Below, in pieces: positions 9,369 to 18,716 of a stretch of DNA of 64,000 nt (its first letter is position 1; each line of letters begins with the position of its first letter). Under the pieces are notes generated by a model. The model was not told the DNA's origin and searched no databases. It saw nothing but the letters and a program-made list of their open reading frames with translations. The DNA comes from Mammaliicoccus stepanovicii. Lineage in GTDB: Bacteria; Bacillota; Bacilli; Staphylococcales; Staphylococcaceae. The position numbers and the translations under genes are program-made. The stretch covers positions 1 through 64,000 of the forward strand of contig NZ_PPQZ01000013.1 in NCBI RefSeq assembly GCF_002902525.1, read 5' to 3'.

Positions 9369-10568
9369 CTAATCTGTTTTTACTGCTCCCTCAATAAAAC
9401 TTGGTCTCTTCTCATAACTATAGAACATAATGCTGGCAATGAATAATGTACATATTAAATACATCATATGATAACTTGTTAAATCTGCAATTGGACCCAT
9501 TAAAACCCCACCAAGTGATACACCTAAATCTGCAGTAGCAATAAATAACCCGATTAACATATTTCTCCCTGCCTTTGGCAAAACAAAGCTTAAAAATGAT
9601 GTTAAAGTAGGATAAATCATTGCTTGTGAAATACCAACAAGCACTGCCCCTACATAAAGTGCTACAACACCTATATATGGTGAAAGTCCTATTAATCCTG
9701 TTGAAACCATCAACACACACAATATACTCATCATAAATTTCACATGCCACTTTCCATCAGATGGTATGATTTTTCTTAAATAAAAGCGAGATAACACTAC
9801 AGTTATCGCCTGTAACATTAAGAATGTACCAGCATTTCCCATCTTTGTTTGGAGTGTAAATAACGGTATGAAAGTTGTCACAGCACCAAAACCTATTGAA
9901 GCAACTAACATAATGATTCCAGATTTAAGTAAATGTGGATTTTTAAAAAATTGCATAAATACGGATACTGGTCCATATGGTGTTTTCTCCAAATTTGGCT
10001 CTGTTTGTCTCTCTTCACTATCCATTGTTGCACTAAAACCGAATACAGCAGTTATGAGCGCTATTGCAATCATGATAATCATAAAGTAGCTCATATCATT
10101 TGTATGCCAAATGTTCACGGCTATTATCGGCCCTATAATACCTGGCATATACGAAAACAATGAATATAAGGAAATGCCTTGTGATCTATCCTTTTCAGGC
10201 AATGCATCAATGATACCAATTTGCAAAGACATCGAGAAAAATGCTGTACATATACCTTGCATAATACGTGCTATAAAGTATCCTTCTAATTCTGTAAAAC
10301 TATAAATTACCAAAGCTATACCATTGATAACGAGAATGATGCGCAATATTTTCAATGGCCCTATTTGTGAAATAAGCTGCCCAGCCCATGGTCTAAACAC
10401 CATAGCCGTTAACATATATGCGCCCATAATTATACCAATTGTAGTATTATTAGCTCCTAAATCATGACCTCGCAATGGAATCATAACATTTAAAATAGCG
10501 TTAGCACTAAAGAAGAATAATGCTAAAATATACAACCTCAAAAAAGGCCACGTTAATGCACCTTTCAT
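9369..10568 (-). CDS. cntE: staphylopine exporter, MFS family
   Basis: The 399-residue major facilitator protein has about twelve membrane segments. The motif-A-like loop between segments 2 and 3 reads FRPWAGQLISQIGPLK. In Staphylococcus CntE exports the metallophore staphylopine after synthesis by CntKLM. It is the last gene of the cnt operon, 14 bases after cntF, and a strong terminator follows. Assignment rests on family plus the complete operon context; alone it would be a generic MFS drug/metabolite exporter. Confidence 0.88.
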   Translation of the reverse strand: MKGALTWPFLRLYILALFFFSANAILNVMIPLRGHDLGANNTTIGIIMGAYMLTAMVFRPWAGQLISQIGPLKILRIILVINGIALVIYSFTELEGYFIARIMQGICTAFFSMSLQIGIIDALPEKDRSQGISLYSLFSYMPGIIGPIIAVNIWHTNDMSYFMIIMIAIALITAVFGFSATMDSEERQTEPNLEKTPYGPVSVFMQFFKNPHLLKSGIIMLVASIGFGAVTTFIPLFTLQTKMGNAGTFLMLQAITVVLSRFYLRKIIPSDGKWHVKFMMSILCVLMVSTGLIGLSPYIGVVALYVGAVLVGISQAMIYPTLTSFLSFVLPKAGRNMLIGLFIATADLGVSLGGVLMGPIADLTSYHMMYLICTLFIASIMFYSYEKRPSFIEGAVKTD

Positions 10569-10582
10569 TTATGTTATCCTCC

Positions 10583-11329
10583 TTATGTTATCAATTGTTT
10601 TTCTAATAGTGCGTTTGTGTAAGGATGTGTTGAGTCTTTCAAATTTGATATATGTAGTGACTCTTGTATTAAACCATCTTTAAAAATAATTAAATCTTCG
10701 CAAATATATGTAGCAGCTTGTATATCATGTGTTATAAAGATATAACTTACACCATACAATGCACGCAATTCTATTAACAAGTTTAAAATTTGTGTTTGTA
10801 TCGACATATCTAATGAACTAATAGCTTCATCTAATAATACATAATCTGGTTTCATAATCATTGCACGAGCTATAGCAACACGTTGAGCTTCTCCACCTGA
10901 TAACATATGTGGATATAAATTTAAATAACTTTCATCTAAACCAACTGCTTTTAATATTTCTACAATTTCTTTGTCAATTTCACTTTTAGATTTAGCGTTA
11001 TGTATTACCTTTAAAGGTTCTTTAATAACGTCTTCCACCTTAAAATATGGATGAATAGATGATTTATAATTTTGAAAAACTGCGCTCACACGTCCTTTTC
11101 GGACACTTTTATTGTAGACTGGCTTACCATCTAACGTAACAATGCCAGAATCAGGTTTTTCAATTCCAACAATCATACGGCCAAGCGTAGATTTCCCACT
11201 CCCACTCTCACCTATAATGCCAATACTTTTTCCTGATTCACAATTAAAGGATACACCTTTCACAATTGGACGCTTTTGTTTTAATTTGCCACGACCATAT
11301 GATTTTTTAACGCGATTAATGTTCAACAT
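10583..11329 (-). CDS. cntF: staphylopine-metal ABC importer ATPase CntF
   Basis: This ABC ATPase has Walker A GESGSGKST, signature LSGGEAQRVAIARA, Walker B YVLLDEA and switch His in ITHD. It pairs with CntD to power CntBC in bringing staphylopine-metal complexes into the cell, as in opp/nik-type importers. Several starts are possible. The ATG at 11329 best suits the AGGTGA site; an ATG at 11332 and a GTG at 11338 are upstream in frame. It overlaps the end of cntD, which indicates translational coupling. Length, about 248 residues, is normal for a second oligopeptide-type ATPase lacking the long C-terminal tail. Confidence 0.9.
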   Translation of the reverse strand: MLNINRVKKSYGRGKLKQKRPIVKGVSFNCESGKSIGIIGESGSGKSTLGRMIVGIEKPDSGIVTLDGKPVYNKSVRKGRVSAVFQNYKSSIHPYFKVEDVIKEPLKVIHNAKSKSEIDKEIVEILKAVGLDESYLNLYPHMLSGGEAQRVAIARAMIMKPDYVLLDEAISSLDMSIQTQILNLLIELRALYGVSYIFITHDIQAATYICEDLIIFKDGLIQESLHISNLKDSTHPYTNALLEKQLIT

Positions 11330-12146
11330 CATCTTCACCTCGTATTATATGTTGAAATTGTTCTGTAATTTGTGCTCTTGAAGAAATTAAATAACGCGTA
11401 TAGTCATGTTTAGGGTTTTGTAATACTTCATTCACTGTACCCGTTTCAATAATATCTCCATCTTTCATGACAACAATATCATCGGCGACTTTTTTTACAA
11501 CTGCTAAATCATGCGAAATAAATATTACACCAACATTTGATAAAGCCTGAATTTCATTGAATTGTTCAAGTACATCATATTGTGTCAACGTATCGAGCGC
11601 TGTAGTTGGTTCATCTGCAATTATAATATCTGGTTCTAAAGCGAGAGCTAAAGCAATCATTACTCTTTGCAACATACCTCCTGATAACTCATGAGGATAT
11701 GCATTTAGAATACGTTCAGGTTCATTTAGTGATAATTGAGTCATTTTCCTCAATAATACTTCTCTAATTTTGTATTTTGACATCGAAGTATGCACATGCA
11801 TTGTCTCATAAAGTTGTCGCCATATTACGCTTGATGGATCAAATGCCGTCGCACCTTGTTGCATAATCATTGCTATTTTCTTACCTCTGATTTTTCGTAT
11901 ATACGAAAAAGGAGCTTCTAACAAATTTATTCCATCAAACATGACTTGACCAGTTGCAACTAAATTACTGTCATTTAAACATAAAAGTGCCTTACTTGTA
12001 ATCGATTTCCCACTGCCGCTTTCACCGATGATAGCTAAGGTTCTTCCACGAAAAACATTGAAATCACAATGATGTATTAAAACATCATTCGTATCCGAGT
12101 CAATTATAGATAGTTGGTTCACACTCAATATTGGAGATTCCATCAT
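11316..12146 (-). CDS. cntD: staphylopine-metal ABC importer ATPase CntD
   Basis: The 276-residue ATPase has Walker A GESGSGKSI, Q-loop MIMQQGATAFDPS, signature LSGGMLQRVMIALA, Walker B IIIADEP and switch His in ISHD. The C-terminal extension is of the oligopeptide/nickel type (ETGTVNEVLQNPKHDYTRYLI), which also makes it resemble NikD and OppD. It overlaps cntC by four bases and cntF by a few codons. With CntF it forms the ATPase pair of the Cnt importer. Confidence 0.92.
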   Translation of the reverse strand: MMESPILSVNQLSIIDSDTNDVLIHHCDFNVFRGRTLAIIGESGSGKSITSKALLCLNDSNLVATGQVMFDGINLLEAPFSYIRKIRGKKIAMIMQQGATAFDPSSVIWRQLYETMHVHTSMSKYKIREVLLRKMTQLSLNEPERILNAYPHELSGGMLQRVMIALALALEPDIIIADEPTTALDTLTQYDVLEQFNEIQALSNVGVIFISHDLAVVKKVADDIVVMKDGDIIETGTVNEVLQNPKHDYTRYLISSRAQITEQFQHIIRGEDDVEH

Positions 12147-13009
12147 GTCATAATCCCTCGTTTCACTTGTTTTTTCTTCATATGTGTTGAAAACCTTGGA
12201 TCAACAGCAATTTGTAGTGCATCACTTAAAAAATTAAATGCTAACACGATTATAATAATCGCAGCGCCAGGTGCAATAATCATTTCAGGATGACTAAACA
12301 TAACTTTACGTGCTTCATTTAACATCATTCCCCATTCAGCGGTCGGGGCTTTTACGCCTAATCCTAAAAATGAAAATCCTGAAATTTGTAAAATCATAGA
12401 TGAGATGGCACTACTTGATATCACAGCGATATCAGCTAAAGTTAACGGTACGATATGTTTCACAATAATATTAAAATGTGATATCCCAATTGTTCGTGCA
12501 AATTTCACATCATCCATCTCAACATATTGCATAACACTCGTTCTTATAATCCTTGAAAACCATGCCCAACGTGTCATGATAAAAGCAATCAGTATATTTT
12601 CTAAGCCAATTCCTAATATACCTATTAATGCAAGTGTCATTACATAACTTGGGAATGACAACATAACATCACAAATTCGCATAATAATTGAATCAACTAT
12701 TCCTTTAAAATATCCAGCAATAAAACCTAACACACTCCCAATTCCGACTGAGATAATTAATGCAATCAAAACCATCAACAAACTTGGACGAATAGCAAAA
12801 ATCAATCTAGATAATACATCTCGTCCTAAATGATCAGTACCTAGCCAGTGATCCAGACTGATACTATCAAATTTGTCTTCAATAGCTACTTCATTAGGAG
12901 GATATGGTGCAACATATGGTGCGAAAACACCTAATAATATATATAGCAATATAATTAAAATTGAAATAATTGCACCTTTATTTTGAAACAAACGTAATAC
13001 AATAAACAT
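12143..13009 (-). CDS. cntC: staphylopine-metal ABC importer permease CntC
   Basis: The 288-residue permease belongs to the DppC/NikC class. A first membrane helix (about 11-33) is followed by the periplasmic-side motif DHWLGTDHLGRDVLSRLIFA typical of the family, then five more helices. The EAA loop is near WFSRIIRTSVMQYVEMDDVKFARTIG. It forms the translocation pore with CntB. The ATG is directly after the cntB stop and the stop overlaps cntD, so translation is tightly coupled. Confidence 0.92.
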   Translation of the reverse strand: MFIVLRLFQNKGAIISILIILLYILLGVFAPYVAPYPPNEVAIEDKFDSISLDHWLGTDHLGRDVLSRLIFAIRPSLLMVLIALIISVGIGSVLGFIAGYFKGIVDSIIMRICDVMLSFPSYVMTLALIGILGIGLENILIAFIMTRWAWFSRIIRTSVMQYVEMDDVKFARTIGISHFNIIVKHIVPLTLADIAVISSSAISSMILQISGFSFLGLGVKAPTAEWGMMLNEARKVMFSHPEMIIAPGAAIIIIVLAFNFLSDALQIAVDPRFSTHMKKKQVKRGIMT

Positions 13010-13010
13010 A

Positions 13011-13943
13011 TTAAGATCCCCCCCTTAACTTGGGGTTCAAATAAGCATTGATTACATCTGCTAAAGTATTAAACAATACGAAAAGCACTGAAATAATTAA
13101 GACATAAGCTTGTATAAATGGAAAATCTCTTTCTAATATGGCCTTAACACTTAATTGTCCTAACCCTGGCCATGCAAATATATTCTCTATCACGACCGTT
13201 CCACCTAATATAATCGGTATCGACATACAGAATATAGATATTGCTACTTGCATCGCATTTCTTAACACGTGCATAATGATATGCTTTTGTTTAATACCAC
13301 TTGCACGTGCATATAATACATAATCTTGATTCAATTGATGAATCATTGAACTGCGAACATTTCTAAAATAAATACCAACATAGCCGATAACTATGACCGT
13401 AACAGGTAACACATAACTCATTGCACTTGTTAGTCCAGATGTCGGTAGTATATTTAACTTGACTGATATGAATATAATAAATATCGATGCCATTAAATAA
13501 GATGGTATTGCTGTTAAGATAAAGGCAATGATACGTATAGAGCGGTCAAAGAATGTACCTCTATATATTGCTGTAAATACACCTAATATAACTGAAAGAA
13601 TAATAATGAATATACTCGAAACGAGCGTTAATTTAAGTGTATTCCAAAATGCTGGCAATATCCTATCTCCAACAGATTCGTCTGTTACATAACTATGCCC
13701 AAAATTGAATTGTAAAGCGTCAGTTAGCCAATGCCAATATTGCATTAGAAATGGTTGATCTAGACCATATTTAACTCTAGTTTCAACTAATAGTTGATCT
13801 GTTATTGTTGGGACTTCTTTTGCATGTAAAATAATGACTGCCGGATCTTCTTTAGATAAATGTGTTAACACAAATGTTAAAAAACTAATAATCAATAACA
13901 TAGGTAGCATTAAAGCTAAACGTTTCATAATATACAAGGTCAT
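13011..13943 (-). CDS. cntB: staphylopine-metal ABC importer permease CntB
   Basis: The 310-residue permease is of the DppB/NikB class with six membrane segments. The N-terminus reads MTLYIMKRLALMLPMLLIISFLTF, and an EAA-type loop lies near NVRSSMIHQLNQDYVLYARASGI. AAGGAA precedes the ATG at 13943. It follows cntA by eleven bases and adjoins cntC. It is half of the membrane channel for the staphylopine-bound metals (Ni, Co, Zn, Cu, Fe by analogy with S. aureus). Confidence 0.92.
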   Translation of the reverse strand: MTLYIMKRLALMLPMLLIISFLTFVLTHLSKEDPAVIILHAKEVPTITDQLLVETRVKYGLDQPFLMQYWHWLTDALQFNFGHSYVTDESVGDRILPAFWNTLKLTLVSSIFIIILSVILGVFTAIYRGTFFDRSIRIIAFILTAIPSYLMASIFIIFISVKLNILPTSGLTSAMSYVLPVTVIVIGYVGIYFRNVRSSMIHQLNQDYVLYARASGIKQKHIIMHVLRNAMQVAISIFCMSIPIILGGTVVIENIFAWPGLGQLSVKAILERDFPFIQAYVLIISVLFVLFNTLADVINAYLNPKLRGGS

Positions 13944-13954
13944 AAAAATATTCC

Positions 13955-15553
13955 TTAGCGATAATCCATTTTTTCAAATGGCAACTCATATTGTGATTGC
14001 TTAAACTTAATACCTGTTAAATCTTCCGGTGCAATCACTGTCATTCCACCATAAGAAATCGGAATAAATACCGCTTCTTCATGTACAGTTTTCAAAATCT
14101 CATCGTACAACGTTTGTCGTTTAGCTTTATCAGTTGTCTTGAATACATTATCTATGTTTTGATATAATTCATTTTTATTTTTAATTCCTGAAGTTGCTGC
14201 TTTATACCCAGTATCACTTTTAAAAGCCGATACTGTACTTTGAGGATCATATTGTATGCCCCAAGTTTGATTGAATAATAAATCATAGTTACCTGTTGTT
14301 CTACGTTCAGCAATAGCATCTGACGTTTCGCCTACTATTTTCAATTCAATTCCTATATCTTTTAATTTAGCTTGGATAAATTCAGCTTCTTGTTTTTGAC
14401 TACTTGAATGATTATCATAATAAACTGTTAGTTGTAATGGTTTACCATCTTTTTCACGTAATTTTTCTTTACCTTTCATTGTCCATCCTGCCTCATCTAA
14501 TAACGCTTTAGATTTTTCTAAATCGTATCGACGTTCTGGTAAATCAACTTTTGCATATGGTATATTTTCAGAAAAAAGCTTGTGCGCTGGCTTCTCAGTA
14601 TTGTTCAAAATTTTCTTCGCGATTTTTTCTTGATCAACTGCATGCCAAATTGCTTGTCTTACTGCTTTGTCCGAAATTGCATGATCTTTTTGACTTGAAT
14701 TTGCGACAATCATTTTCGTATTCATAGGCTTACTACGTTTTAATTGATAATCATTTGATTCTGTTAACTTTTCTATTGCTTCATTATCTAAATTATCTGT
14801 TCCTCGATCATCTGTAAAAGCAAAGTTTACTTCACCTTTTTTTAATGCTAAAAATGATGTCTCACCTGCTGGTAATACTTTAGCTACGATTGATTTTAAT
14901 TTAGGCATGCCCCCCCAGTATTGATCATTTCTCGTAAATTTTGCAGAGATGTCTTTTTTGTGTTCTTTTAATTTATAAGGACCTGTACCGATATATGAAG
15001 TTAATCCTTCTTTTGTGTTGCCATGTTTAAATGATTTTGGTGAAACAAAGACATATGGTCTTGTCATCGCTAATTCAGCAAGCGTTGGATAATAAGGTTC
15101 TTTTAACCTCATTTCGAACGTGTAATCATCTATTGCTTTTGTAGAATCTATGACAGTTGATAATTTGATCCATGAGTGTAACTTACTATTTGATTGAATT
15201 GCATCAAAATTTTTCTTAACTGCTTCTGCATTAAATTTTGTTCCATCATGAAAACTAACATCTTCACGCAAACGGAACGTATACGTCTTACCATCTTTCG
15301 AAATATCCCAAGATTTAGCAAGTAAAGGTTTAATCCCTTCTTGCGTATTATCTACAAGTGACTCATAAACCATACCTTGTGCTGACATAGATCCACCATA
15401 TAAATGAGGATTCATATCTCCTATGTCTTTTACAGTAGCGTATGTTAAATTTTTATCGTTTCGTTTCTCTTCTAATTCTTTAGAATTACCACATGCTGCC
15501 ATTACGAATGTAATCGAAATGAGTAAGGTTATTAATTTTGTTAATTTATTCAT
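13955..15553 (-). CDS. cntA: staphylopine-metal binding lipoprotein CntA
   Basis: The 532-residue substrate-binding lipoprotein of the SBP_bac_5 (oligopeptide/nickel) family begins with a signal peptide. The lipobox-like VMAACG places Cys21 as the lipid-modified residue. The mature part shows the family blocks DISKDGKTYTFRLREDVSFHDG and ISDKAVRQAIWHAVDQE. It captures staphylopine-metal complexes outside the membrane and passes them to CntBC. The start overlaps the cntM stop by eight bases. A nickel- or peptide-binding role is the alternative, but adjoining cntKLM makes the staphylopine role far more likely. Confidence 0.93.
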   Translation of the reverse strand: MNKLTKLITLLISITFVMAACGNSKELEEKRNDKNLTYATVKDIGDMNPHLYGGSMSAQGMVYESLVDNTQEGIKPLLAKSWDISKDGKTYTFRLREDVSFHDGTKFNAEAVKKNFDAIQSNSKLHSWIKLSTVIDSTKAIDDYTFEMRLKEPYYPTLAELAMTRPYVFVSPKSFKHGNTKEGLTSYIGTGPYKLKEHKKDISAKFTRNDQYWGGMPKLKSIVAKVLPAGETSFLALKKGEVNFAFTDDRGTDNLDNEAIEKLTESNDYQLKRSKPMNTKMIVANSSQKDHAISDKAVRQAIWHAVDQEKIAKKILNNTEKPAHKLFSENIPYAKVDLPERRYDLEKSKALLDEAGWTMKGKEKLREKDGKPLQLTVYYDNHSSSQKQEAEFIQAKLKDIGIELKIVGETSDAIAERRTTGNYDLLFNQTWGIQYDPQSTVSAFKSDTGYKAATSGIKNKNELYQNIDNVFKTTDKAKRQTLYDEILKTVHEEAVFIPISYGGMTVIAPEDLTGIKFKQSQYELPFEKMDYR

Positions 15554-16874
15554 TGATGTCTACCTTTCTGACTTCCGTTTTTATTTTTAAATATTTTTGT
15601 ATAAAAGTAATATCTTCTGCGAAATCTTGTTTATAGAATGATTGTGAAAATTGTTCGTTTCTATGTGTTTCTCGATAGTTTTTAACTTGTTGTTCATATC
15701 GGTCTATAAATCGATTAATCATAGGTGTTTCAATCTGTAAACTATGTCCGATTCCTTGAATAATTTTAGTGCGATAGTAGTCTTCACTAGGCATTCTAGG
15801 AACTTCCAGTTTCCCATCATCTTTACGAAATATTGTTTTAAAGGGTACACCAGAGAAATCAAAGTATCTTCCAGATTCGTCTGGCTCTGAAAAAGGATCA
15901 ATTAAAATAGCCGTATAACGTACGTATAGAAGATATTCTTGATGAATAGCTGGCAAAGATTCAAAATGATGAATATCTGCTTTATCCATAGTTTCTTCAC
16001 GAATTGGATAGTTCTCTTCAGTCATAAACTGAAGTAAATTTAATTCTGTAATATTTAAATGTTCTAATATTGTATTCATTTCTTGCCACATTAATCGCAT
16101 TTCTCGAATTAATTGCATTGTAATGGGTCCTTCAGGAAATAACTTATACACATATATAGGAATGGATGTTGGCTCAAAAATCGCATTTAAGGCAATACTA
16201 TTCATGAACAGCGCTGGATGTACATATAATGAGCTATTTCGTGATTCAGCCATTAATGGATTATTTGTCACTGTCAAAGATAGTCCAATTTGTTTAAAAA
16301 GTGATATAAGTATATTCATTGTAGGTGACGATTTATTTGTAGACCCTATATATAGATGTGTTTTAATACCTGTCGTAAGTACAATCGACGTTTTTTCATC
16401 TTCTATATGTCTCGTATCTCCTAAATATGTTGAAAAACTAATTACTTCTATCTCACTATGAGAATTCAATTGCTCAATTTGTCCTTTAACAATTAAATGT
16501 GATCCAAATGTTGGAGAAACGAGTATGACTTGCCGAATATTTTCTATCACTTTTAATGGTAATGACTGTATTACACTTCGATATGCATCCGCGGTAACTG
16601 CTAATACCAATGTGTCAAACACATGATTAACTTCGTTATAATCTTTATATAAATATGTTAATGTCGCTTCGCCTTCTACATTTAAATGACTACTATTTTG
16701 TACGTTTACTTCTACTTTATTTTCAGAATTAGCAGCTTCATAAAAAGCTTTAGCACGTTTCGAAATACTTGCACGTCCACATATTGAAATATTTGCATTG
16801 ATATATTTTTGTAGTATCACTGCATATTGAACGGCAGTTGGACCAGTACCTGCGATTAATACGTCTTTAATCAT
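15546..16874 (-). CDS. cntM: staphylopine synthase (opine dehydrogenase)
   Basis: The 442-residue NAD(P)H-dependent opine dehydrogenase does the last synthetic step: reductive condensation of the CntL product with pyruvate to give staphylopine. A Rossmann motif GTGPTAVQ is near the N-terminus. Blocks strongly conserved with S. aureus CntM include TADAY, ISFSTYLGDTR, RNSSLYVHP, YKLFPEGPITM, YLLYVRYTAILIDPFS and PRMPSEDYYR. I start at the ATG at 16874, giving MIKDVLIAG as in relatives; the frame is open further upstream inside cntL. The start overlaps the cntL stop by eight bases. Confidence 0.95.
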   Translation of the reverse strand: MIKDVLIAGTGPTAVQYAVILQKYINANISICGRASISKRAKAFYEAANSENKVEVNVQNSSHLNVEGEATLTYLYKDYNEVNHVFDTLVLAVTADAYRSVIQSLPLKVIENIRQVILVSPTFGSHLIVKGQIEQLNSHSEIEVISFSTYLGDTRHIEDEKTSIVLTTGIKTHLYIGSTNKSSPTMNILISLFKQIGLSLTVTNNPLMAESRNSSLYVHPALFMNSIALNAIFEPTSIPIYVYKLFPEGPITMQLIREMRLMWQEMNTILEHLNITELNLLQFMTEENYPIREETMDKADIHHFESLPAIHQEYLLYVRYTAILIDPFSEPDESGRYFDFSGVPFKTIFRKDDGKLEVPRMPSEDYYRTKIIQGIGHSLQIETPMINRFIDRYEQQVKNYRETHRNEQFSQSFYKQDFAEDITFIQKYLKIKTEVRKVDINE

Positions 16875-17700
16875 GTATTTCACTTCTTTTAGTAGATTTT
16901 TTGTAAATTGCAATATCAAAGATTTGATCTGTTTGAAGGATTGTTTCTACACATTCCCACTTATTGGGATTTACATCTTCTTTCGGATAATTAAATAACG
17001 ATTTCATGTGGTTTCCAAACCTCATCGAAACGATTACTTTCTCGTTTGTTATTGCATATAGTTCATCTAGAATTTCATATTTAATTGGTACAGTAGAACT
17101 GAAAATAATATGTGTTACATCACTAATATTACGAAGTTCATTTACTGTCTGATCGGTAATTTCAATTTGAGCTTCTGGTGCTAGAAAATCGACAACCTTC
17201 TTCCCATATTTCAATGCATTGTCATCTACATCTATTCCTATCACAGATGCACCTGTTTCTTTCACAACCTGTATCAAAGTCATGGGATATGCCCCTGAAC
17301 CAATTAATAATACTGTATCATTTGAATTTATTGAAAATTGTCCAAATTCTTTATAGATACAATGCTCTATATTATCGAAATAATTTGTTTTTATATAATT
17401 ACCTTCAATGAGAGATTTCGCACGGGCATTTTCAATTAATTTTACGCATTGTGCTGTTAATTCTTGTAACTGTTTAGTTATTGATTCGGCTGTTATTGGA
17501 TTGATTTCCACCCAACTTTTAAATTGCTGTTGCCTTTCACTGCATAGTATAAATGCACTATAATCATCTATTAACTTTTCTAATGTTATGATAGATTCTT
17601 TCTTGTGTATGTCTATGTCATTAATAAAACATTCAAAACGCATTATGTAATCATTCAATTTGATTTCAATATCTTGTTTTTTTCTAATATCTACTTTCAT
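16867..17700 (-). CDS. cntL: D-histidine 2-aminobutanoyltransferase
   Basis: The 277-residue enzyme is nicotianamine-synthase-like. It moves the aminobutanoyl part of S-adenosylmethionine to D-histidine, the second step to staphylopine. The SAM-binding fold is visible as DTVLLIGSGAYPMTLI followed by GIDVDDNALKYGKK (about 128-168). The N-terminal third is helical, as in nicotianamine synthases. It follows cntK by three bases and overlaps cntM. The middle position between a racemase and an opine dehydrogenase fits the known pathway exactly. Confidence 0.94.
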   Translation of the reverse strand: MKVDIRKKQDIEIKLNDYIMRFECFINDIDIHKKESIITLEKLIDDYSAFILCSERQQQFKSWVEINPITAESITKQLQELTAQCVKLIENARAKSLIEGNYIKTNYFDNIEHCIYKEFGQFSINSNDTVLLIGSGAYPMTLIQVVKETGASVIGIDVDDNALKYGKKVVDFLAPEAQIEITDQTVNELRNISDVTHIIFSSTVPIKYEILDELYAITNEKVIVSMRFGNHMKSLFNYPKEDVNPNKWECVETILQTDQIFDIAIYKKSTKRSEIHD

Positions 17701-17703
17701 AAC

Positions 17704-18531
17704 TTACTCCTTTTCTATATATGCAATACCTGTCGAAACTGTCGATACGTTCCCTCTTATTGAGGTTTCATATTTACCATACTTGTTTAATTTCACATAC
17801 ACTTTAATTTGTCCGCCTGGCTGATTGATTGTTGCTTCTATATTTGAAACATTTTGTTGGTAAGCTAAATAATTACCAATTGTAGCGGTTCCCGAACCAC
17901 AACCGCTCTCCCATATTAAACTATCAATTTCTGGAACATAAATGAGTGGTATTAGATTTTGTTCATTTACTTCAAACAACATCATGCCTATCGTTTTTAC
18001 TGAGTTATCAACATCTCTACTTTTTAGAAACTGTTCACAATGTTTACATAATTCACTCGTTACCTTTGTTTCAAGTGGTATTACATAATGAACATATGTA
18101 CCAAAATGTAATTTAAAGACGTCATAATCTGCAAAACCTAAATTCAATTTAAATGGTTTAACTGAATAAGCTAACTGAGGCATTTGTACTTCATAACTGT
18201 TGTCTTTATGTATCTGACACTTAACACGTGTATCAATACCGGAAACTTTAAGTAATATTTGTGAAGCCGTTAATAAGTTTTGTGAAGCAAGGAAGTGAAC
18301 ATATGACATCGCTGCATTACCACAGAATTCATAACCACTCATGATGAGTTTATGTTCTCCAGTTTCTTCATCTAAATCAATAAATCCTACCTGTTCACAA
18401 CAAACATGATTTTCACTCATCAATGCCTTTGCAATCCGCCCATATTCATCTTGATGATGTTTAGAATGAACAAGAACTGTCATATTATTAGTTGGATTAA
18501 ATTTTGAATAATGTATGATGTCTGAATACAT
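17704..18531 (-). CDS. cntK: histidine racemase CntK
   Basis: The 275-residue protein has the diaminopimelate-epimerase fold and makes D-histidine from L-histidine, the first step to staphylopine. The two catalytic cysteines lie in YEFCGNAAMS (Cys70) and ESGCGSGTATIG (Cys211), in pseudo-symmetric positions. GGAGGA precedes the ATG at 18531. It is the first gene of cntKLMABCDFE, directly downstream of a Zur-type operator. A true DapF would be expected beside lysine genes and is a poor alternative here. Confidence 0.94.
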   Translation of the reverse strand: MYSDIIHYSKFNPTNNMTVLVHSKHHQDEYGRIAKALMSENHVCCEQVGFIDLDEETGEHKLIMSGYEFCGNAAMSYVHFLASQNLLTASQILLKVSGIDTRVKCQIHKDNSYEVQMPQLAYSVKPFKLNLGFADYDVFKLHFGTYVHYVIPLETKVTSELCKHCEQFLKSRDVDNSVKTIGMMLFEVNEQNLIPLIYVPEIDSLIWESGCGSGTATIGNYLAYQQNVSNIEATINQPGGQIKVYVKLNKYGKYETSIRGNVSTVSTGIAYIEKE

Positions 18532-18573
18532 GGATTCCTCCTCGTGATATATATATATTTAATTGTTATAACA

Positions 18574-18598
18574 TGTAGAGACAAACAAACCCTCTACA
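18574..18598 (-). promoter_or_regulatory. inverted repeat in cnt leader
   Basis: TGTAGAG (18574-18580) pairs with CTCTACA (18592-18598) across eleven bases. It lies just downstream of the Zur box, within the presumed cnt 5' leader. It may be a leader hairpin or a second operator; no known motif was matched. Confidence 0.45.
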
Positions 18599-18618
18599 AA
18601 TCGTAACCTTTACGATTT
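18598..18618 (-). promoter_or_regulatory. Zur operator of the cnt operon
   Basis: AAATCGTAA and TTACGATTT form a perfect 9-9 palindrome with three bases between them. This matches the Gram-positive Zur box (AAATCGTAAT-type). It lies about ten bases downstream of the -10 element, covering the expected transcript start, so zinc-loaded Zur should block cntKLMABCDFE. Zur control of cnt is known in S. aureus. I see no convincing Fur box nearby. Confidence 0.88.
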
Positions 18619-18627
18619 GATATTCTA

Positions 18628-18655
18628 ATTATAAGTAAAATTTTGTAAAAGTCAA
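18628..18655 (-). promoter_or_regulatory. cnt operon promoter
   Basis: Read on the minus strand, TTGACT (18650-18655) and TATAAT (18628-18633) are separated by 16 bases, a near-consensus vegetative promoter. The Zur box follows directly. Confidence 0.8.
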
Positions 18656-18716
18656 TCATTATTGAAATATAAATATCATATGTATATTAGAATTGAAGAC
18701 AATATCAATAAAAAAA

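Noticed and set aside
9418-9750. Alternative 110-residue minus-strand protein inside cntE
   Set aside because: It is out of frame with the intact exporter gene, lacks a ribosome site and has low-complexity Cys/Tyr/Arg-rich composition typical of a shadow frame.
18600-18700. Fur box at the cnt promoter
   Set aside because: No 19-base sequence close to GATAATGATTATCATTATC was found; only the Zur palindrome is convincing.
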